DNA from: Pedobacter chitinilyticus
GTDB lineage: Bacteria > Bacteroidota > Bacteroidia > Sphingobacteriales > Sphingobacteriaceae
Reading direction: 5' to 3'
DNA length: 64,000 nucleotides
Assembly: GCF_003313385.1 (NCBI RefSeq)
Contig: NZ_QMHN01000001.1
Span: forward strand, 583,673-647,672
Shown: positions 43,847 to 52,630 of the stretch, in pieces
How the letters are laid out: every line of letters begins with the position of its first letter
Position numbering within the stretch: position 1 is the stretch's first letter
The notes under the pieces: model-generated
What the model was told of the DNA's origin: nothing
The model's input: only the letters and a program-made list of their open reading frames with translations
Database searches by the model: none
Translations under genes and position numbers: made by a program

Positions 43847-44896
43847 ATGAAAGCAAACCAAATACACACTGGCACATTTGTAAACGAAAAAGAAGTGATT
43901 GCGGTAGAGTTAACCAATACCAAAGGCACTTTTGTGAAACTGTTTAACTACGGAACCATCATCAATCAGTTTGTAGTTGAGAATGCAGATGGCGAAAAAC
44001 AGGATATTGTTTTGGGATTTGATGACATTAAAGGTTATTTAAGTGAAGATTACTTGGCTAACTATCCGTATTTTGGAGCTGTTATCGGTCGTTATGCCAA
44101 TAGGATTAAAAATGGCGAATTTACCGTAGATGGAATCAGTTATCAAGTGGCGCAAAACAACGGAAATGACTGTTTGCATGGAGGTGTTGAAGGGTTAGAT
44201 AAGAAAGTTTGGGACATTATTGAGCTTAATAACGATGTTAACCCATCGGTGACTTTCCAGTATTTTAGTTTGGATGGGGAAGAAGGTTTTCCAGGGGATT
44301 TGGCTATACAATTAAAGTTTACCTTGACAGAAAATGATGAACTGATTTTAGCTTACCAAGCAGATACGGACGAAGCTACACCGATTAACCTTACGCACCA
44401 CAGCTATTTTAACTTATCAAAAAATGTAGAGGGGGTGCAGTCACATCATCATCAAATGAATGCTTCCAAATGGTTAGCGCAAGATGACAATTATGTAGTG
44501 ACTGGTGAGTTATTGCCTGTGGAAGGTTCTTTACACGATTTTAGAAAAGGTAAATTGATTGGCGAAGGTTGGGATAGTGAAAATGGTTATGACCAAACTT
44601 ACTTGCTCGATAAAACTTATGGAGATTTAACATTGGCGAGTAGAACGCAAGCCCAAGATAGCGGTTTGGTACTTTCTATTTATACTACAGAGCCTGTTGC
44701 GCATTTTTATACCGCTAAATATGTAGATGTGAAAAATGGGAAGGGCGGGAAGCACTATAAAAGCTTTGAAGCTTTCTGTGTAGAAACGCAACATGCTCCC
44801 AATTCTATCAATATTCCCTCATTTCCAACTACGGTGCTGCAACCAGAGGAGCTTTATCAACAAACCACTATTTACAAAGTAGAGGTGAAAAAATAA
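43847..44896 (+). CDS. galM: Aldose 1-epimerase
   Basis: This 349-residue mutarotase interconverts alpha and beta anomers of galactose or glucose. The N-terminal block GTFVKLFNYGTIINQFVVEN and the YPYFGAVIGRYANRIKNGEF motif (about 83-102), the histidine motif LTHHSYFNL (about 181-189) and the C-terminal FEAFCVETQHAPNSINIPSF (about 306-325, containing the catalytic glutamate) all match the galactose mutarotase family. No signal peptide is present, so it is cytosolic. It converges on the uridine phosphorylase gene with a 9-base gap. It is a single-gene unit without a sugar operon. Confidence 0.92.
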   Translation: MKANQIHTGTFVNEKEVIAVELTNTKGTFVKLFNYGTIINQFVVENADGEKQDIVLGFDDIKGYLSEDYLANYPYFGAVIGRYANRIKNGEFTVDGISYQVAQNNGNDCLHGGVEGLDKKVWDIIELNNDVNPSVTFQYFSLDGEEGFPGDLAIQLKFTLTENDELILAYQADTDEATPINLTHHSYFNLSKNVEGVQSHHHQMNASKWLAQDDNYVVTGELLPVEGSLHDFRKGKLIGEGWDSENGYDQTYLLDKTYGDLTLASRTQAQDSGLVLSIYTTEPVAHFYTAKYVDVKNGKGGKHYKSFEAFCVETQHAPNSINIPSFPTTVLQPEELYQQTTIYKVEVKK

Positions 44897-44898
44897 CG

Positions 44899-44917
44899 GA
44901 GAGGATCAAATCCTCTC
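44899..44917. terminator. Shared hairpin between galM and uridine phosphorylase
   Basis: GAGAGGAT at 44899-44906 pairs with ATCCTCTC at 44910-44917, a perfect 8-bp stem with a 3-base loop. It overlaps the 3' end of the minus-strand gene. The T-run is short, so its termination strength is uncertain. Confidence 0.6.
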
Positions 44918-45769
44918 TAAAGTCATTTGAATAGCTTTTTCTACAATAGCGTTTGGATTACTGCTAAACTCGAACTTTACGCGACTAGCCAAAATAGCAT
45001 TGATGGATAGTGCTTTATGACCTAATGTTTTAGCTAGTGCATAAATTCCCGCGGTTTCCATTTCAAGGTTGGTAATACGGTCGTTTGCGCTTTTGAAACT
45101 GTTAAGCTGTCCAATAAAATTGTTCACAGTATTCTTGGCTCTTACTTGCCGGCCTTGTGGGGCATAAAAACCAGGAGCAGTAGCGGTAATTCCTGTTGGA
45201 AGGTCGTGAGCAAACTGTTTCAATAAATCTTCACTTGCTTGTGTAAGGTATGGGTTAATGCCCTCAATGTGGCTAAAATGCTGGTTGATTTGATTAAGTA
45301 AAGCTTGTTCGTTATCGGACGGCTGTTGTTCATAGTAATGCATCAAGGCATCAAAACCTAAGCCGTAAGAAGAGGCGAGGATGGTTCCCATGGGAATGTC
45401 GGGTTGTACAGCGCCAGAAGTCCCAATCCTGATGATATTTAATGATTTAAGTTCCTTGTTTACTGTTCTTTCCTTAAAATCGATATTTACCAAGGCGTCA
45501 AGCTCATTGAAAACAATATCAATATTATCCGTACCAATACCTGTAGAAATTACGGTAACACGGTTTTTGCCTACTGATCCAGTATGGGTAATAAATTCGC
45601 GCTTGCCTTTTTTAAGTTCTATATGGTCAAAATGTTTGCTTACTTCAGCCACACGGTCAGGGTCACCAACGGTGATTACGGTATCAGCAATATCTTCTGG
45701 CAATAGGTTCAAATGGTAAATACTTCCATCTGGATTGATAATTAAATCGGCGTTTGATAACTTTTCCAT
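44906..45769 (-). CDS. udp: Uridine phosphorylase-type nucleoside phosphorylase
   Basis: This 287-residue enzyme is in the PNP/UDP superfamily (trimer- or hexamer-forming), cleaving nucleosides with phosphate. The phosphate and ribose sites are visible in VITVGDPDRVAEVSKHF (about 31-47) and STGIGTDNIDIVF. NIIRIGTSGAVQPDIPMGTI (about 110-129) and the NLEMETAGIYAL motif (about 236-247) are family signatures, with the Glu-Met-Glu residues contacting ribose. Uridine phosphorylase is the best guess but purine or other nucleosides cannot be excluded. Upstream of the start lies a family C repeat tract. Confidence 0.85.
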   Translation of the reverse strand: MEKLSNADLIINPDGSIYHLNLLPEDIADTVITVGDPDRVAEVSKHFDHIELKKGKREFITHTGSVGKNRVTVISTGIGTDNIDIVFNELDALVNIDFKERTVNKELKSLNIIRIGTSGAVQPDIPMGTILASSYGLGFDALMHYYEQQPSDNEQALLNQINQHFSHIEGINPYLTQASEDLLKQFAHDLPTGITATAPGFYAPQGRQVRAKNTVNNFIGQLNSFKSANDRITNLEMETAGIYALAKTLGHKALSINAILASRVKFEFSSNPNAIVEKAIQMTLERI

Positions 45770-45877
45770 ATTGTTTAGTGGTTAGGAACTAGTGGTTAGG
45801 GATTAGTGGGTAAGTGGGCAGTCGTGGTACTTGCAGCCTAGTTAACCAATGAGCCAATGAACCAATGAACCAAACAA
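45770..45877. repeat. Family C repeat tract
   Basis: TTTAGTGGTTAGGAACTAGTGG and GTTAGGGATTAGTGGG are followed at 45842-45872 by four units of CCAATGA-type repeats (AACCAATGAGCCAATGAACC). It separates two minus-strand genes. Confidence 0.6.
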
Positions 45878-46492
45878 CTAGATAGTTCCAAGATAAGTAA
45901 TTTTTAGTCCTTCTATTTTATCAAGTTTCTTGATCACGAGGTTTAAGTTTGCTTTTCTAACCTCAAAAGTTAACGAACAGTAAGTATCAAAGTTTTGTTG
46001 AATGATGTTCAATTGTTCCTCTTTCATGGTACGCATCACATCGTTCATCATTAAATAATCAAACTCCAGCTCATAAACGTCATTTACTGTTTTAGTAATG
46101 ATTTCGCTAGCGTTCAAAGCTTCCACCGTAGCATTTTTATAGGCGTTAATCAAGCCTGGAACTCCTAATAGTGTACCGCCAAAATACCTCACTACCACTA
46201 CCAAAATGTTGGTTACATCGGCAGAAAGTAAGGTGTTTAAGATAGGGCGTCCAGCGGTGCCCGAAGGTTCCCCGTCATCATTGAGCTTAAAAACATTTCT
46301 ATCAGGGCTAAGTCTTAAAGCCCAGCAAAAATGCCTTGCTTTGGGGTGCTCAGTCCTTAATTTTGTAATGATTTCTTTTACATCTGCTTCCAGTTTAATG
46401 GGGTAGGTGTAGGCGATGAATTTGCTACCCTTATCTCTAAAAATACCTTCGCTGGTTTGAGTAATGGTTTGGTAGGTATCGTTAAACAGCAT
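45878..46492 (-). CDS. YigZ/IMPACT family protein
   Basis: This 204-residue protein belongs to the UPF0029/IMPACT family. The N-terminal domain (about 1-125) carries the signature DGEPSGTAGRPILNTLLSAD at about 78-97 and RYFGGTLLGVPGLINAYK at about 108-125. A C-terminal DUF1949 ferredoxin-like domain follows (YDYLMMNDVMRTM-like). Family members are linked to translation control in eukaryotes, and the bacterial function is unclear. Its start overlaps the end of the EamA-family gene by 11 bases. It forms one operon with that gene and ribD. Confidence 0.88.
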   Translation of the reverse strand: MLFNDTYQTITQTSEGIFRDKGSKFIAYTYPIKLEADVKEIITKLRTEHPKARHFCWALRLSPDRNVFKLNDDGEPSGTAGRPILNTLLSADVTNILVVVVRYFGGTLLGVPGLINAYKNATVEALNASEIITKTVNDVYELEFDYLMMNDVMRTMKEEQLNIIQQNFDTYCSLTFEVRKANLNLVIKKLDKIEGLKITYLGTI

Positions 46493-47348
46493 ATATTTTT
46501 GATAAGGTAATTAATATGATTGAAACAAGGGCTAGACCTAAGCCAATGTAGTTCCATTTGCTCAGTTTTTCTCTAAAAACAAAAATGCCAATTAAACTAC
46601 CTGCAATAATTACCCCCATGTTCATGGCGGCAAATACAGTAGACGGGTTTTCTGACATTTCTCGATGTGCATTTAGATAAAATAGGATATTTCCAAAGTT
46701 GAAGATGCCTAAAATGCAACCACAAAAGAAGTTGACCAGTTGTAGCTTTGTTTTTTTACGGATGACCAAATAGGCTAGGTAGATTAGGGACAACACAAAA
46801 GCAATACAATAAATGATAAACAGGGAAGTGGTGTATGGAACAACTGTGCTTTGGCTGACCATTTTGAAAAGAACATCGACCACACCGAAACCTAAAAATA
46901 CCAACAATAGGTAAAGCCAACTCTTTTTGGAAGATACGCGATCGCTTTTACGGTACATGGTGAAAATAATGGCAGCAAAACCGAACACAACACCAACTTC
47001 TTTGTAACGGTCAAAATGCTCATTGAAAAGAAAGTAGGCCGCACTTAAGGAAATAAACAACGATAAACGTTGGGCAATGTCTGTTCTCGCTAAGCCTGCA
47101 TTTCTTACAGATAAACCTAGGAAAATGAATATACCTGGCAATAAGAACCCCAGCGCACAATACACTTTAGGAAAGCTGTTTAGGTTAATTTGGTTAAAGT
47201 CTGGCTTAAAGCAAATCAAGCTTAAAATAATGGCGAAAAAATAGTTCCAAGTAATGGCCTGTGTAAGGTTGATTTGATAGCGTCGTGCCAATTTAAACAG
47301 TACACCAACGGTTACACTGCACAGGATGCTTAGGAATAGGTAGGTCAT
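46482..47348 (-). CDS. EamA/DMT-family transporter
   Basis: This 288-residue protein has about 10 hydrophobic helices arranged as two five-helix halves (about 1-135 and 150-288), as in the drug/metabolite transporter superfamily. The first half begins MTYLFLSILCSVTVGVLF, and GLSVRNAGLARTDIAQRL at about 78-95 and PSTVFAAMNMGVIIAGSLIG (about 233-252) are the conserved loops. The substrate is unknown. Its stop overlaps the ribD-start region in operon order by four bases, and it overlaps the YigZ gene by 11. Confidence 0.85.
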   Translation of the reverse strand: MTYLFLSILCSVTVGVLFKLARRYQINLTQAITWNYFFAIILSLICFKPDFNQINLNSFPKVYCALGFLLPGIFIFLGLSVRNAGLARTDIAQRLSLFISLSAAYFLFNEHFDRYKEVGVVFGFAAIIFTMYRKSDRVSSKKSWLYLLLVFLGFGVVDVLFKMVSQSTVVPYTTSLFIIYCIAFVLSLIYLAYLVIRKKTKLQLVNFFCGCILGIFNFGNILFYLNAHREMSENPSTVFAAMNMGVIIAGSLIGIFVFREKLSKWNYIGLGLALVSIILITLSKIYAV

Positions 47349-48397
47349 GCTTTATTTGGTTTATATATTTTCAGTTCATCATTGCCTATGGCCGTTTGTT
47401 CTATCACTGTGCCATTAATTTTTGGTGCTTTTGTGCCACTTTCCCATCGGGATTTACTGGTAAATATACGGGCTTCATCCCATAAATTAGAAACGATAAA
47501 TTGTTGTAGTATATTGGCGCCACCTTCAATAATCACCGATTGGATGTCCATTAAATACAGCTGATAGGCAATTTTCTGAGGCAAATAGAAATGCATATCC
47601 TCCATTTGTATAAAATGGATATTGTTAACCACTTCTGTTTTAACCTCGTTAAAGATAACTGTCTTAGCCGCATCATTAAAAATATGGAAATCGCTCGGGA
47701 CATCTAAGTTCCTATCGATGACTATACGGATAGGGTTTTTACCTTTCACTTCTCTCGTGTTCAGTTGTGGATTGTCGGCCAGTACCGTGTTTTTGCCTAC
47801 TAAAATCGCATCTTCTTGGCTACGCCATTGATGGGTTAATATTTTAGCCTCAGGCCCCGATATCCATTGTTGCGATGTATGTTCTGGAGCAAAGTAGCTA
47901 TTAGTGGTTTGCGCCCATTTAAGGATAAAATAAGGTCGTTGTGCTTTGATGCGCGTAAAGAAGCGACGGTTAACAAACTCACATTGTTCTTTTAGTACCT
48001 CTGTAATCACTTCTATGCCAGCATCCCTCAATTTGGCTATACCTCTTCCGTTCACGCTTTCGAAAGGATCTGTATTGCCTATTATCACTTTTTTTAATTG
48101 GTGTCTGATCAACAAATCGGCGCAGGGTGGCGTTTTTCCAAAATGTGAACAAGGTTCTAGCGTAACATAGGCCGTTGCTTGCTTTAAAAGGCTAGGGGCA
48201 TTGTCGCCATGTTTGGCAAACACATCATGAATGGCATTCACTTCGGCATGAGCTTCGCCTATTTTTTGATGGTAGCCTTCGCCAATAATTTTGTCTTCAT
48301 GAACAATGACGCAACCCACCATCGGGTTTGGACTTACATTGCCCATACCCATTACGGCCAACTCTAAGCATCGCTGCATATAAAATTCATGATTCAT
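47345..48397 (-). CDS. ribD: Bifunctional riboflavin biosynthesis deaminase/reductase RibD
   Basis: This 350-residue enzyme catalyses the second and third steps of riboflavin synthesis. The deaminase domain (1-145) has zinc ligands H50 with E52 (EAHAEVNA) and C83/C92 (EPCSHFGKTPPC). The reductase domain (about 150-350) has QWISGPEAKILTHQWRSQED and VIIEGGANILQQFI. I placed the start at 48397 (MNHEFYMQRC), not at an in-frame ATG at 48493, because the extra 32 residues precede the family's usual N-terminus and overlap the prmC gene. A TATTTTTG element on the minus strand lies just upstream. It is the first gene of the three-gene unit. Confidence 0.93.
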   Translation of the reverse strand: MNHEFYMQRCLELAVMGMGNVSPNPMVGCVIVHEDKIIGEGYHQKIGEAHAEVNAIHDVFAKHGDNAPSLLKQATAYVTLEPCSHFGKTPPCADLLIRHQLKKVIIGNTDPFESVNGRGIAKLRDAGIEVITEVLKEQCEFVNRRFFTRIKAQRPYFILKWAQTTNSYFAPEHTSQQWISGPEAKILTHQWRSQEDAILVGKNTVLADNPQLNTREVKGKNPIRIVIDRNLDVPSDFHIFNDAAKTVIFNEVKTEVVNNIHFIQMEDMHFYLPQKIAYQLYLMDIQSVIIEGGANILQQFIVSNLWDEARIFTSKSRWESGTKAPKINGTVIEQTAIGNDELKIYKPNKA

Positions 48398-48445
48398 CGC
48401 AACAAAAATAAACTTATTTTGCAATTGACCTGTTCGAAATAAAAC

Positions 48446-48453
48446 TACTTTTG
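48446..48453 (+). promoter_or_regulatory. Possible -7 element TACTTTTG before prmC
   Basis: This is a TAnnTTTG match, 4 bases before the prmC ATG. The transcript would have an almost leaderless 5' end, which is short but not unknown in this phylum. Confidence 0.4.
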
Positions 48454-48457
48454 CAGC

Positions 48458-49318
48458 ATGAACTTGGCTGAACTTTCTGTAACCTATCAACAAAAGCTAC
48501 AAAAACTGTACGACGAAGAAGAAATTCAATCGCTATTTCTTTTGGTAGTCAATCATTTGTTGGGCTATGGAAAAGCTAGGTATATCATTGAAAAACAAAC
48601 GTCACTTAGTGAAGATGTTTACTTAAAGTTTGAAGAGATATTGCTTTTGATAAGTAATGGAAAACCAGTGCAATATGTGATAGGAGAAACGGAGTTTTAT
48701 GGACTTCCATTTAAAGTAAATCCTTCGGTACTGATCCCCAGGCCAGAAACGGAAGAGTTGGTAGATTGGATCCTAAATGATCAAGAAATAATTAGGCAAT
48801 CTGGAAATGTGATTGATATTGGTACAGGTAGTGGCTGTATCGCCATTTCTTTAAAGAAGCACCTTTCGCAAGCGCATGTTTTTGCAATGGATATCTCTAA
48901 AGAGGCACTGGAAATAGCGAAAGCAAATGCTTTGATCAATCAGGTGGAAGTAGATTTCATCCATGAAGATATTTTACATCCATTGAGTGTAGATTTTCCA
49001 AAGTTTGACATCATTGTGAGCAATCCGCCTTACATTACCGAAAATGAAAAACAGGAGATGCATCAAAATGTACTCGCCCATGAACCACATACTGCCCTTT
49101 TTGTAAGTAATGAACAGCCTTTGGTTTTCTATGAAGCCATCGCCGAATTTGCAAAAAAGCACCTTTGCAACGGGGGAAGCCTCTTCTTCGAAATCAATGA
49201 ATATTTAGGTAAGCAAACCATTGAAATGTTGACTGCTAAAGGCTTTACAGATATCATCTTACGAAAAGATATGCAAGGGAAAGATAGAATGATCAAAGCC
49301 GTTTTTAATATTGTTTAG
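48458..49318 (+). CDS. prmC: Release factor glutamine methyltransferase
   Basis: This 286-residue SAM-dependent enzyme methylates the GGQ glutamine of RF1 and RF2. The N-terminal helical domain (1-90) is followed by the Rossmann methyltransferase domain with motif I VIDIGTGSGCIAI (118-130), the acidic ligand MDISKEALEIAKAN (144-157) and the catalytic N189-P-P-Y192 motif (SNPPYITENEK). It is divergently transcribed from ribD, with 60 bases between them. PrmC and RibD as neighbours is common in related genomes, as far as I recall. Confidence 0.93.
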   Translation: MNLAELSVTYQQKLQKLYDEEEIQSLFLLVVNHLLGYGKARYIIEKQTSLSEDVYLKFEEILLLISNGKPVQYVIGETEFYGLPFKVNPSVLIPRPETEELVDWILNDQEIIRQSGNVIDIGTGSGCIAISLKKHLSQAHVFAMDISKEALEIAKANALINQVEVDFIHEDILHPLSVDFPKFDIIVSNPPYITENEKQEMHQNVLAHEPHTALFVSNEQPLVFYEAIAEFAKKHLCNGGSLFFEINEYLGKQTIEMLTAKGFTDIILRKDMQGKDRMIKAVFNIV

Positions 49319-49420
49319 GCTCTTTGTCATTAAAATATGATTCGTTTATATCCGTTTTAAAACTTTTTTGGCTTAACTATTGTTGGTGTTTATGTTTATT
49401 CATCATTTAAACTAAATACT

Positions 49421-50284
49421 ATGAACACGTTCAAAACAACATCATTGGTGATAGGTGTTGCATTACTTTCGGCCTGTGGTGTAAGCAAAAAGAAATATGC
49501 TGAGCTACAGGGGAATTTTAATCAAGTGCAGCAACAGTACAATGACCTTAATAAAAAGTTGGTAGGTACTGAATCGGAGCTTTCCAATGCAAAAACCAGA
49601 ATATCTAGCTTGGATGAGGCAATTGCACGTGAACGTGCTAATGCTAAAGAGTTACAGGATGCGCTAAGCAAATGCTTAAGTGCTAGTAATCAAGGTAGTG
49701 TCAATATCTCTAAGTTGGTTGACGAGATCAACAGTTCAAATAAATACATTAAAGAACTTATTGCAGCAAAAAACAAAAGCGATTCGCTTAACCTAGCACT
49801 TACTAACAAATTAACTCGTTCATTGAGCAGAGAAGAAATGGGCGATGTGGATGTTCAAGTCCTAAAAGGTGTAGTGTATATCTCATTATCTGATAACATG
49901 CTTTACAAATCTGGTAGTTATGAGATTTCGGATAAAGCAAGTGCTACTTTAGGTAAAATTGCTAAAATCATTACCGACTTTAAAGATTATGAAGTATTGG
50001 TAGAAGGTAATACTGATAATGTGCCAATTAAAATGGTAAATATTAGAAACAACTGGGATTTAAGTGCTTTGAGAGCATCGTCGGTGGTGCAAAGCCTACA
50101 AAACAATTACGGTGTTGATCCTAAACGTTTAACCGCAGGCGGTAGAGGTGAATACAATCCAATTGCTGGAAATGATACAGTATCTGGTAAGGCTAGAAAT
50201 AGACGTACACAGATTATCATTACGCCTAAGCTAGATCAGTTTATGGATTTAATTGATAAAACAGCTGAAAAGCCAACTAACTAA
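49421..50284 (+). CDS. OmpA-family lipoprotein with coiled coil
   Basis: This 287-residue lipoprotein has lipobox ALLSACGVSKK (Cys about residue 19). A coiled-coil region (about 25-115, rich in Gln, Asn, Lys, with KLVGTESELSNAKTRISSLDE) spans the periplasm. The OmpA C-terminal domain (about 145-275) contains the peptidoglycan-binding motif GNTDNVPI at about 195 and ALRASSVVQSLQNNYGVDPKRLTAGGRGE (about 210-238). It probably anchors the outer membrane to peptidoglycan. A candidate promoter lies upstream, TTTG at 49367-49370, N20, then TATGTTTA at 49391-49398. A strong terminator follows the gene. Confidence 0.88.
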   Translation: MNTFKTTSLVIGVALLSACGVSKKKYAELQGNFNQVQQQYNDLNKKLVGTESELSNAKTRISSLDEAIARERANAKELQDALSKCLSASNQGSVNISKLVDEINSSNKYIKELIAAKNKSDSLNLALTNKLTRSLSREEMGDVDVQVLKGVVYISLSDNMLYKSGSYEISDKASATLGKIAKIITDFKDYEVLVEGNTDNVPIKMVNIRNNWDLSALRASSVVQSLQNNYGVDPKRLTAGGRGEYNPIAGNDTVSGKARNRRTQIIITPKLDQFMDLIDKTAEKPTN

Positions 50285-50304
50285 GCTGATAAGTTAAGCT
50301 ATTT

Positions 50305-50338
50305 AACCCCGTAGGTAGTAATATTTACGGGGTTTTTT
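50305..50338. terminator. Bidirectional terminator between ompA-family gene and xerD
   Basis: AACCCCGTA at 50305-50313 pairs with TACGGGGTT at 50326-50334, then a T-run. It overlaps the 3' end of the xerD gene. Confidence 0.88.
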
Positions 50339-51236
50339 ATGCTCTGGGATGGAACTCCGTTATGACTGTTTTCAGGTAATCTCTATCCAAGTGCGTATAA
50401 ATTTCGGTAGTGGTAATGCTTGCATGGCCTAACATTTCCTGTATCGCTCTTAAATCAGCGCCACCTTCAATTAAATGGGTTGCAAAGGAATGTCTTAGGG
50501 TATGTGGACTAATATTTTTATGAATGCCAGCAGCTACAGCTAAAGATTTAATGAGATTGAAAATAGAGATGCGGGAAAGTTTAGCGCCAAATCTGTTCAG
50601 GAAGATATAATTCTCATTTCCTCTTTTAATGGTTTGATGAACCCGAATCTCGTTGAGGTAAATGTTGATGAATTTTAATGCGGTAGCACCAATGGGGACG
50701 ATACGTTCTTTATTCCCTTTCCCTACTACTTTGATAAATTCGGTTTCTTCAAATATATTGGAGATTTTTAATTCTGTTAACTCGCTAACTCTTAGTCCAC
50801 AACTGTATAATACTTCTATAATTGCTTTATTTCTCATGCCTTCAGGTTTTGAAGCGTCAATAGCAGCAATTAGTTGATCAATTTCATGTATGCTTAAGGT
50901 GTCTGGGAGTTTCCTGGAGATCTTTGGGGTTTCTAATAAAGCCGATGGATCATTCTTAATCAGTTCTTCTTCCATGAGGTATATGAAAAACGATTTAATA
51001 CCTGATATTACTCTGGCTTGTGTGCTGGCTTGTGCTCCCAATTCGTTCAACCAAATGATAAAATCACGCAACTCTTTGAGGGAAATGGTTTGAAGTGTTG
51101 CATCTTGTTTGACTAATTGGAGGTATTCAAAAAGCTTGCTTACATCGTTAAGGTACGCATTGATAGAGTTTTCAGATAACGAACGCTCTAATTTTAAGTA
51201 GGCGGAAAATCCTTTTAGATAAGATTGGATGTTCAT
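50337..51236 (-). CDS. xerD: Tyrosine recombinase XerD
   Basis: This 299-residue site-specific recombinase resolves chromosome dimers. The N-terminal SAM-like core-binding domain (1-105) is followed by the catalytic domain with R149 (GLRVSEL), K173 (VGKGNKER), H245 and R248 (SPHTLRHS), H271 (LGHASI) and the nucleophile Y280 (TEIYTH). Length and motifs match XerD or the single Xer of Bacteroidota. The intergenic region with aroQ holds a minus-strand TATTTTTG at 51280-51287. The gene is not next to a mobile element, so a housekeeping role is more likely than a phage integrase. Confidence 0.9.
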   Translation of the reverse strand: MNIQSYLKGFSAYLKLERSLSENSINAYLNDVSKLFEYLQLVKQDATLQTISLKELRDFIIWLNELGAQASTQARVISGIKSFFIYLMEEELIKNDPSALLETPKISRKLPDTLSIHEIDQLIAAIDASKPEGMRNKAIIEVLYSCGLRVSELTELKISNIFEETEFIKVVGKGNKERIVPIGATALKFINIYLNEIRVHQTIKRGNENYIFLNRFGAKLSRISIFNLIKSLAVAAGIHKNISPHTLRHSFATHLIEGGADLRAIQEMLGHASITTTEIYTHLDRDYLKTVITEFHPRA

Positions 51237-51327
51237 TATTTGAATCTTTTTTATAACATTGTGTAAGGCAAATGCAAAGCAAAAATACGTTTGCTTTTTA
51301 AATTAAGGATACTTTTAATACCAATTC

Positions 51328-51744
51328 ATGAAGATACAGATTATTAATGGCCCAAACTTGAACTTACTTGGCTTACGCGAACCTAGCATTTATGGTTCAG
51401 AAAGTATAGATAGCTATATTGAGCAACTTAAAACGCAATACAGTATCATTGAAATAGATTATTATCAGAGCAATGTAGAAGGGGAGCTAATTAACAAGTT
51501 GCACGAGGTAGGTTTTAGTTATGATGGCATTATTTTAAATGCTGGTGGTTATACCCATACATCTGTTGCTATTGCTGATGCTATTGCTGCGATAAAGACT
51601 CCAGTGGTTGAGGTGCACGTATCTAATATTTACGCTAGAGAGGAGTATAGACACGTATCTTTAACTGGAAAGAACTGCAAAGGGGTGCTTACTGGTTTTG
51701 GTTTAAATGGCTATCGTTTGGCCTTAGAAAGCTTTTTAAAATAA
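51328..51744 (+). CDS. aroQ: Type II 3-dehydroquinate dehydratase
   Basis: This 138-residue enzyme makes 3-dehydroshikimate in the shikimate pathway. Motifs are INGPNLNLLGLREPSIYG (6-23) with catalytic Y22, ILNAGGYTHTSVAI (69-82) with N71, and the histidine motif VEVHVSNIYAREE (94-106, H97). The length is within the usual 140-150-residue range. A near-consensus -7 element TACTTTTA lies at 51310. It is divergent from xerD and is followed 20 bases later by a TlpA-like gene, which may be co-transcribed. Confidence 0.92.
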   Translation: MKIQIINGPNLNLLGLREPSIYGSESIDSYIEQLKTQYSIIEIDYYQSNVEGELINKLHEVGFSYDGIILNAGGYTHTSVAIADAIAAIKTPVVEVHVSNIYAREEYRHVSLTGKNCKGVLTGFGLNGYRLALESFLK

Positions 51745-51764
51745 ATATCTTATAAACTATTCAG

Positions 51765-52490
51765 ATGAAAAAAATAACGCTCCTATTGGTCCTTTGGTTG
51801 GCTGTTGGTTTTACCTACGCCCAAACAACCTCTACAAAAAGTATAAAGCTTGATGAGAAATCAATTGTTAAAGATGCAGAAGGTAGTATTTATCCTTTCG
51901 CTATTTGGAAAAAGCTAATAGAAACGGGGGAGTATAATGTAAAGTCCATTTCAGGAGCTGAGGATAATGAGTTTTTGTTATATAGGCTTACTGAAGAAGA
52001 AATAGCAGTAAGAAAGAAAAAAAGAGCAGAGTTGGTAAGTACGATGCCTAGACCTAGAGCAAGCGATAATTTCAGAGAAGGGGAGCGATTTCGTTTCGAA
52101 AAGATGAAGGATATTGACGGGGTAAAGTTTGATTTTAAAGCTGACACTGGTAAAGTGGTGGTTTTTAATTTTTGGTTTATCAACTGTCCGCCATGTAAGA
52201 AAGAAATTCCAGAGTTGAATGAACTGGTAGAAAAATATAAGCAAAATAAAGATGTTGTTTTTATAGCTATTGCTTTAGATGATACTTATGCTTTGAAAGA
52301 TTTCTTAAGAGCGATGCCGTTTAAATATAATATTGTTGGTGATGGTAGATATTACGCTCAGAAATATGGAGTGAAATCATTTCCTACTCATGTGATAGTG
52401 GGTAAAGATGGGTTAATTAGGTTCAGTACAGTTGGTTTAGCATCTAATACAATACATTGGGTAGATAAAACGATTAAAGAAGCGTTATAA
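51765..52490 (+). CDS. TlpA-like thioredoxin-family protein
   Basis: This 241-residue exported protein has a signal peptide (1-19, GFTYAQ). After about 100 residues of N-terminal extension, the thioredoxin fold begins at about 125 (KVVVFNFWFIN), with redox motif C141-P-P-C144 in INCPPCKKEIPEL and the cis-proline in SFPTHVIVG (about 213-220). CPPC is less common than the CxxC of reducing TlpA/ResA proteins (CEPC, CPPC and variants). It may reduce disulfides or act in cytochrome maturation. The N-terminal extension is of unknown function. Confidence 0.88.
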   Translation: MKKITLLLVLWLAVGFTYAQTTSTKSIKLDEKSIVKDAEGSIYPFAIWKKLIETGEYNVKSISGAEDNEFLLYRLTEEEIAVRKKKRAELVSTMPRPRASDNFREGERFRFEKMKDIDGVKFDFKADTGKVVVFNFWFINCPPCKKEIPELNELVEKYKQNKDVVFIAIALDDTYALKDFLRAMPFKYNIVGDGRYYAQKYGVKSFPTHVIVGKDGLIRFSTVGLASNTIHWVDKTIKEAL

Positions 52491-52630
52491 GTTAACAATT
52501 AAAAGATAATAGCCTAAGTAGAAAAGAATATAAACCATCTAAAACATCTTAGTTCATCTATCCAAATCTAAAATGCTCTTAGGTGTCTAAGGTGGTAAAA
52601 AAACTTAAATGTCTAATGTGGTTGAAAAAA

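Noticed and set aside
50337..51236. The tyrosine recombinase as a phage or integron integrase
   Set aside because: Length and motifs match XerD, and no att sites, phage genes or gene cassettes are near.
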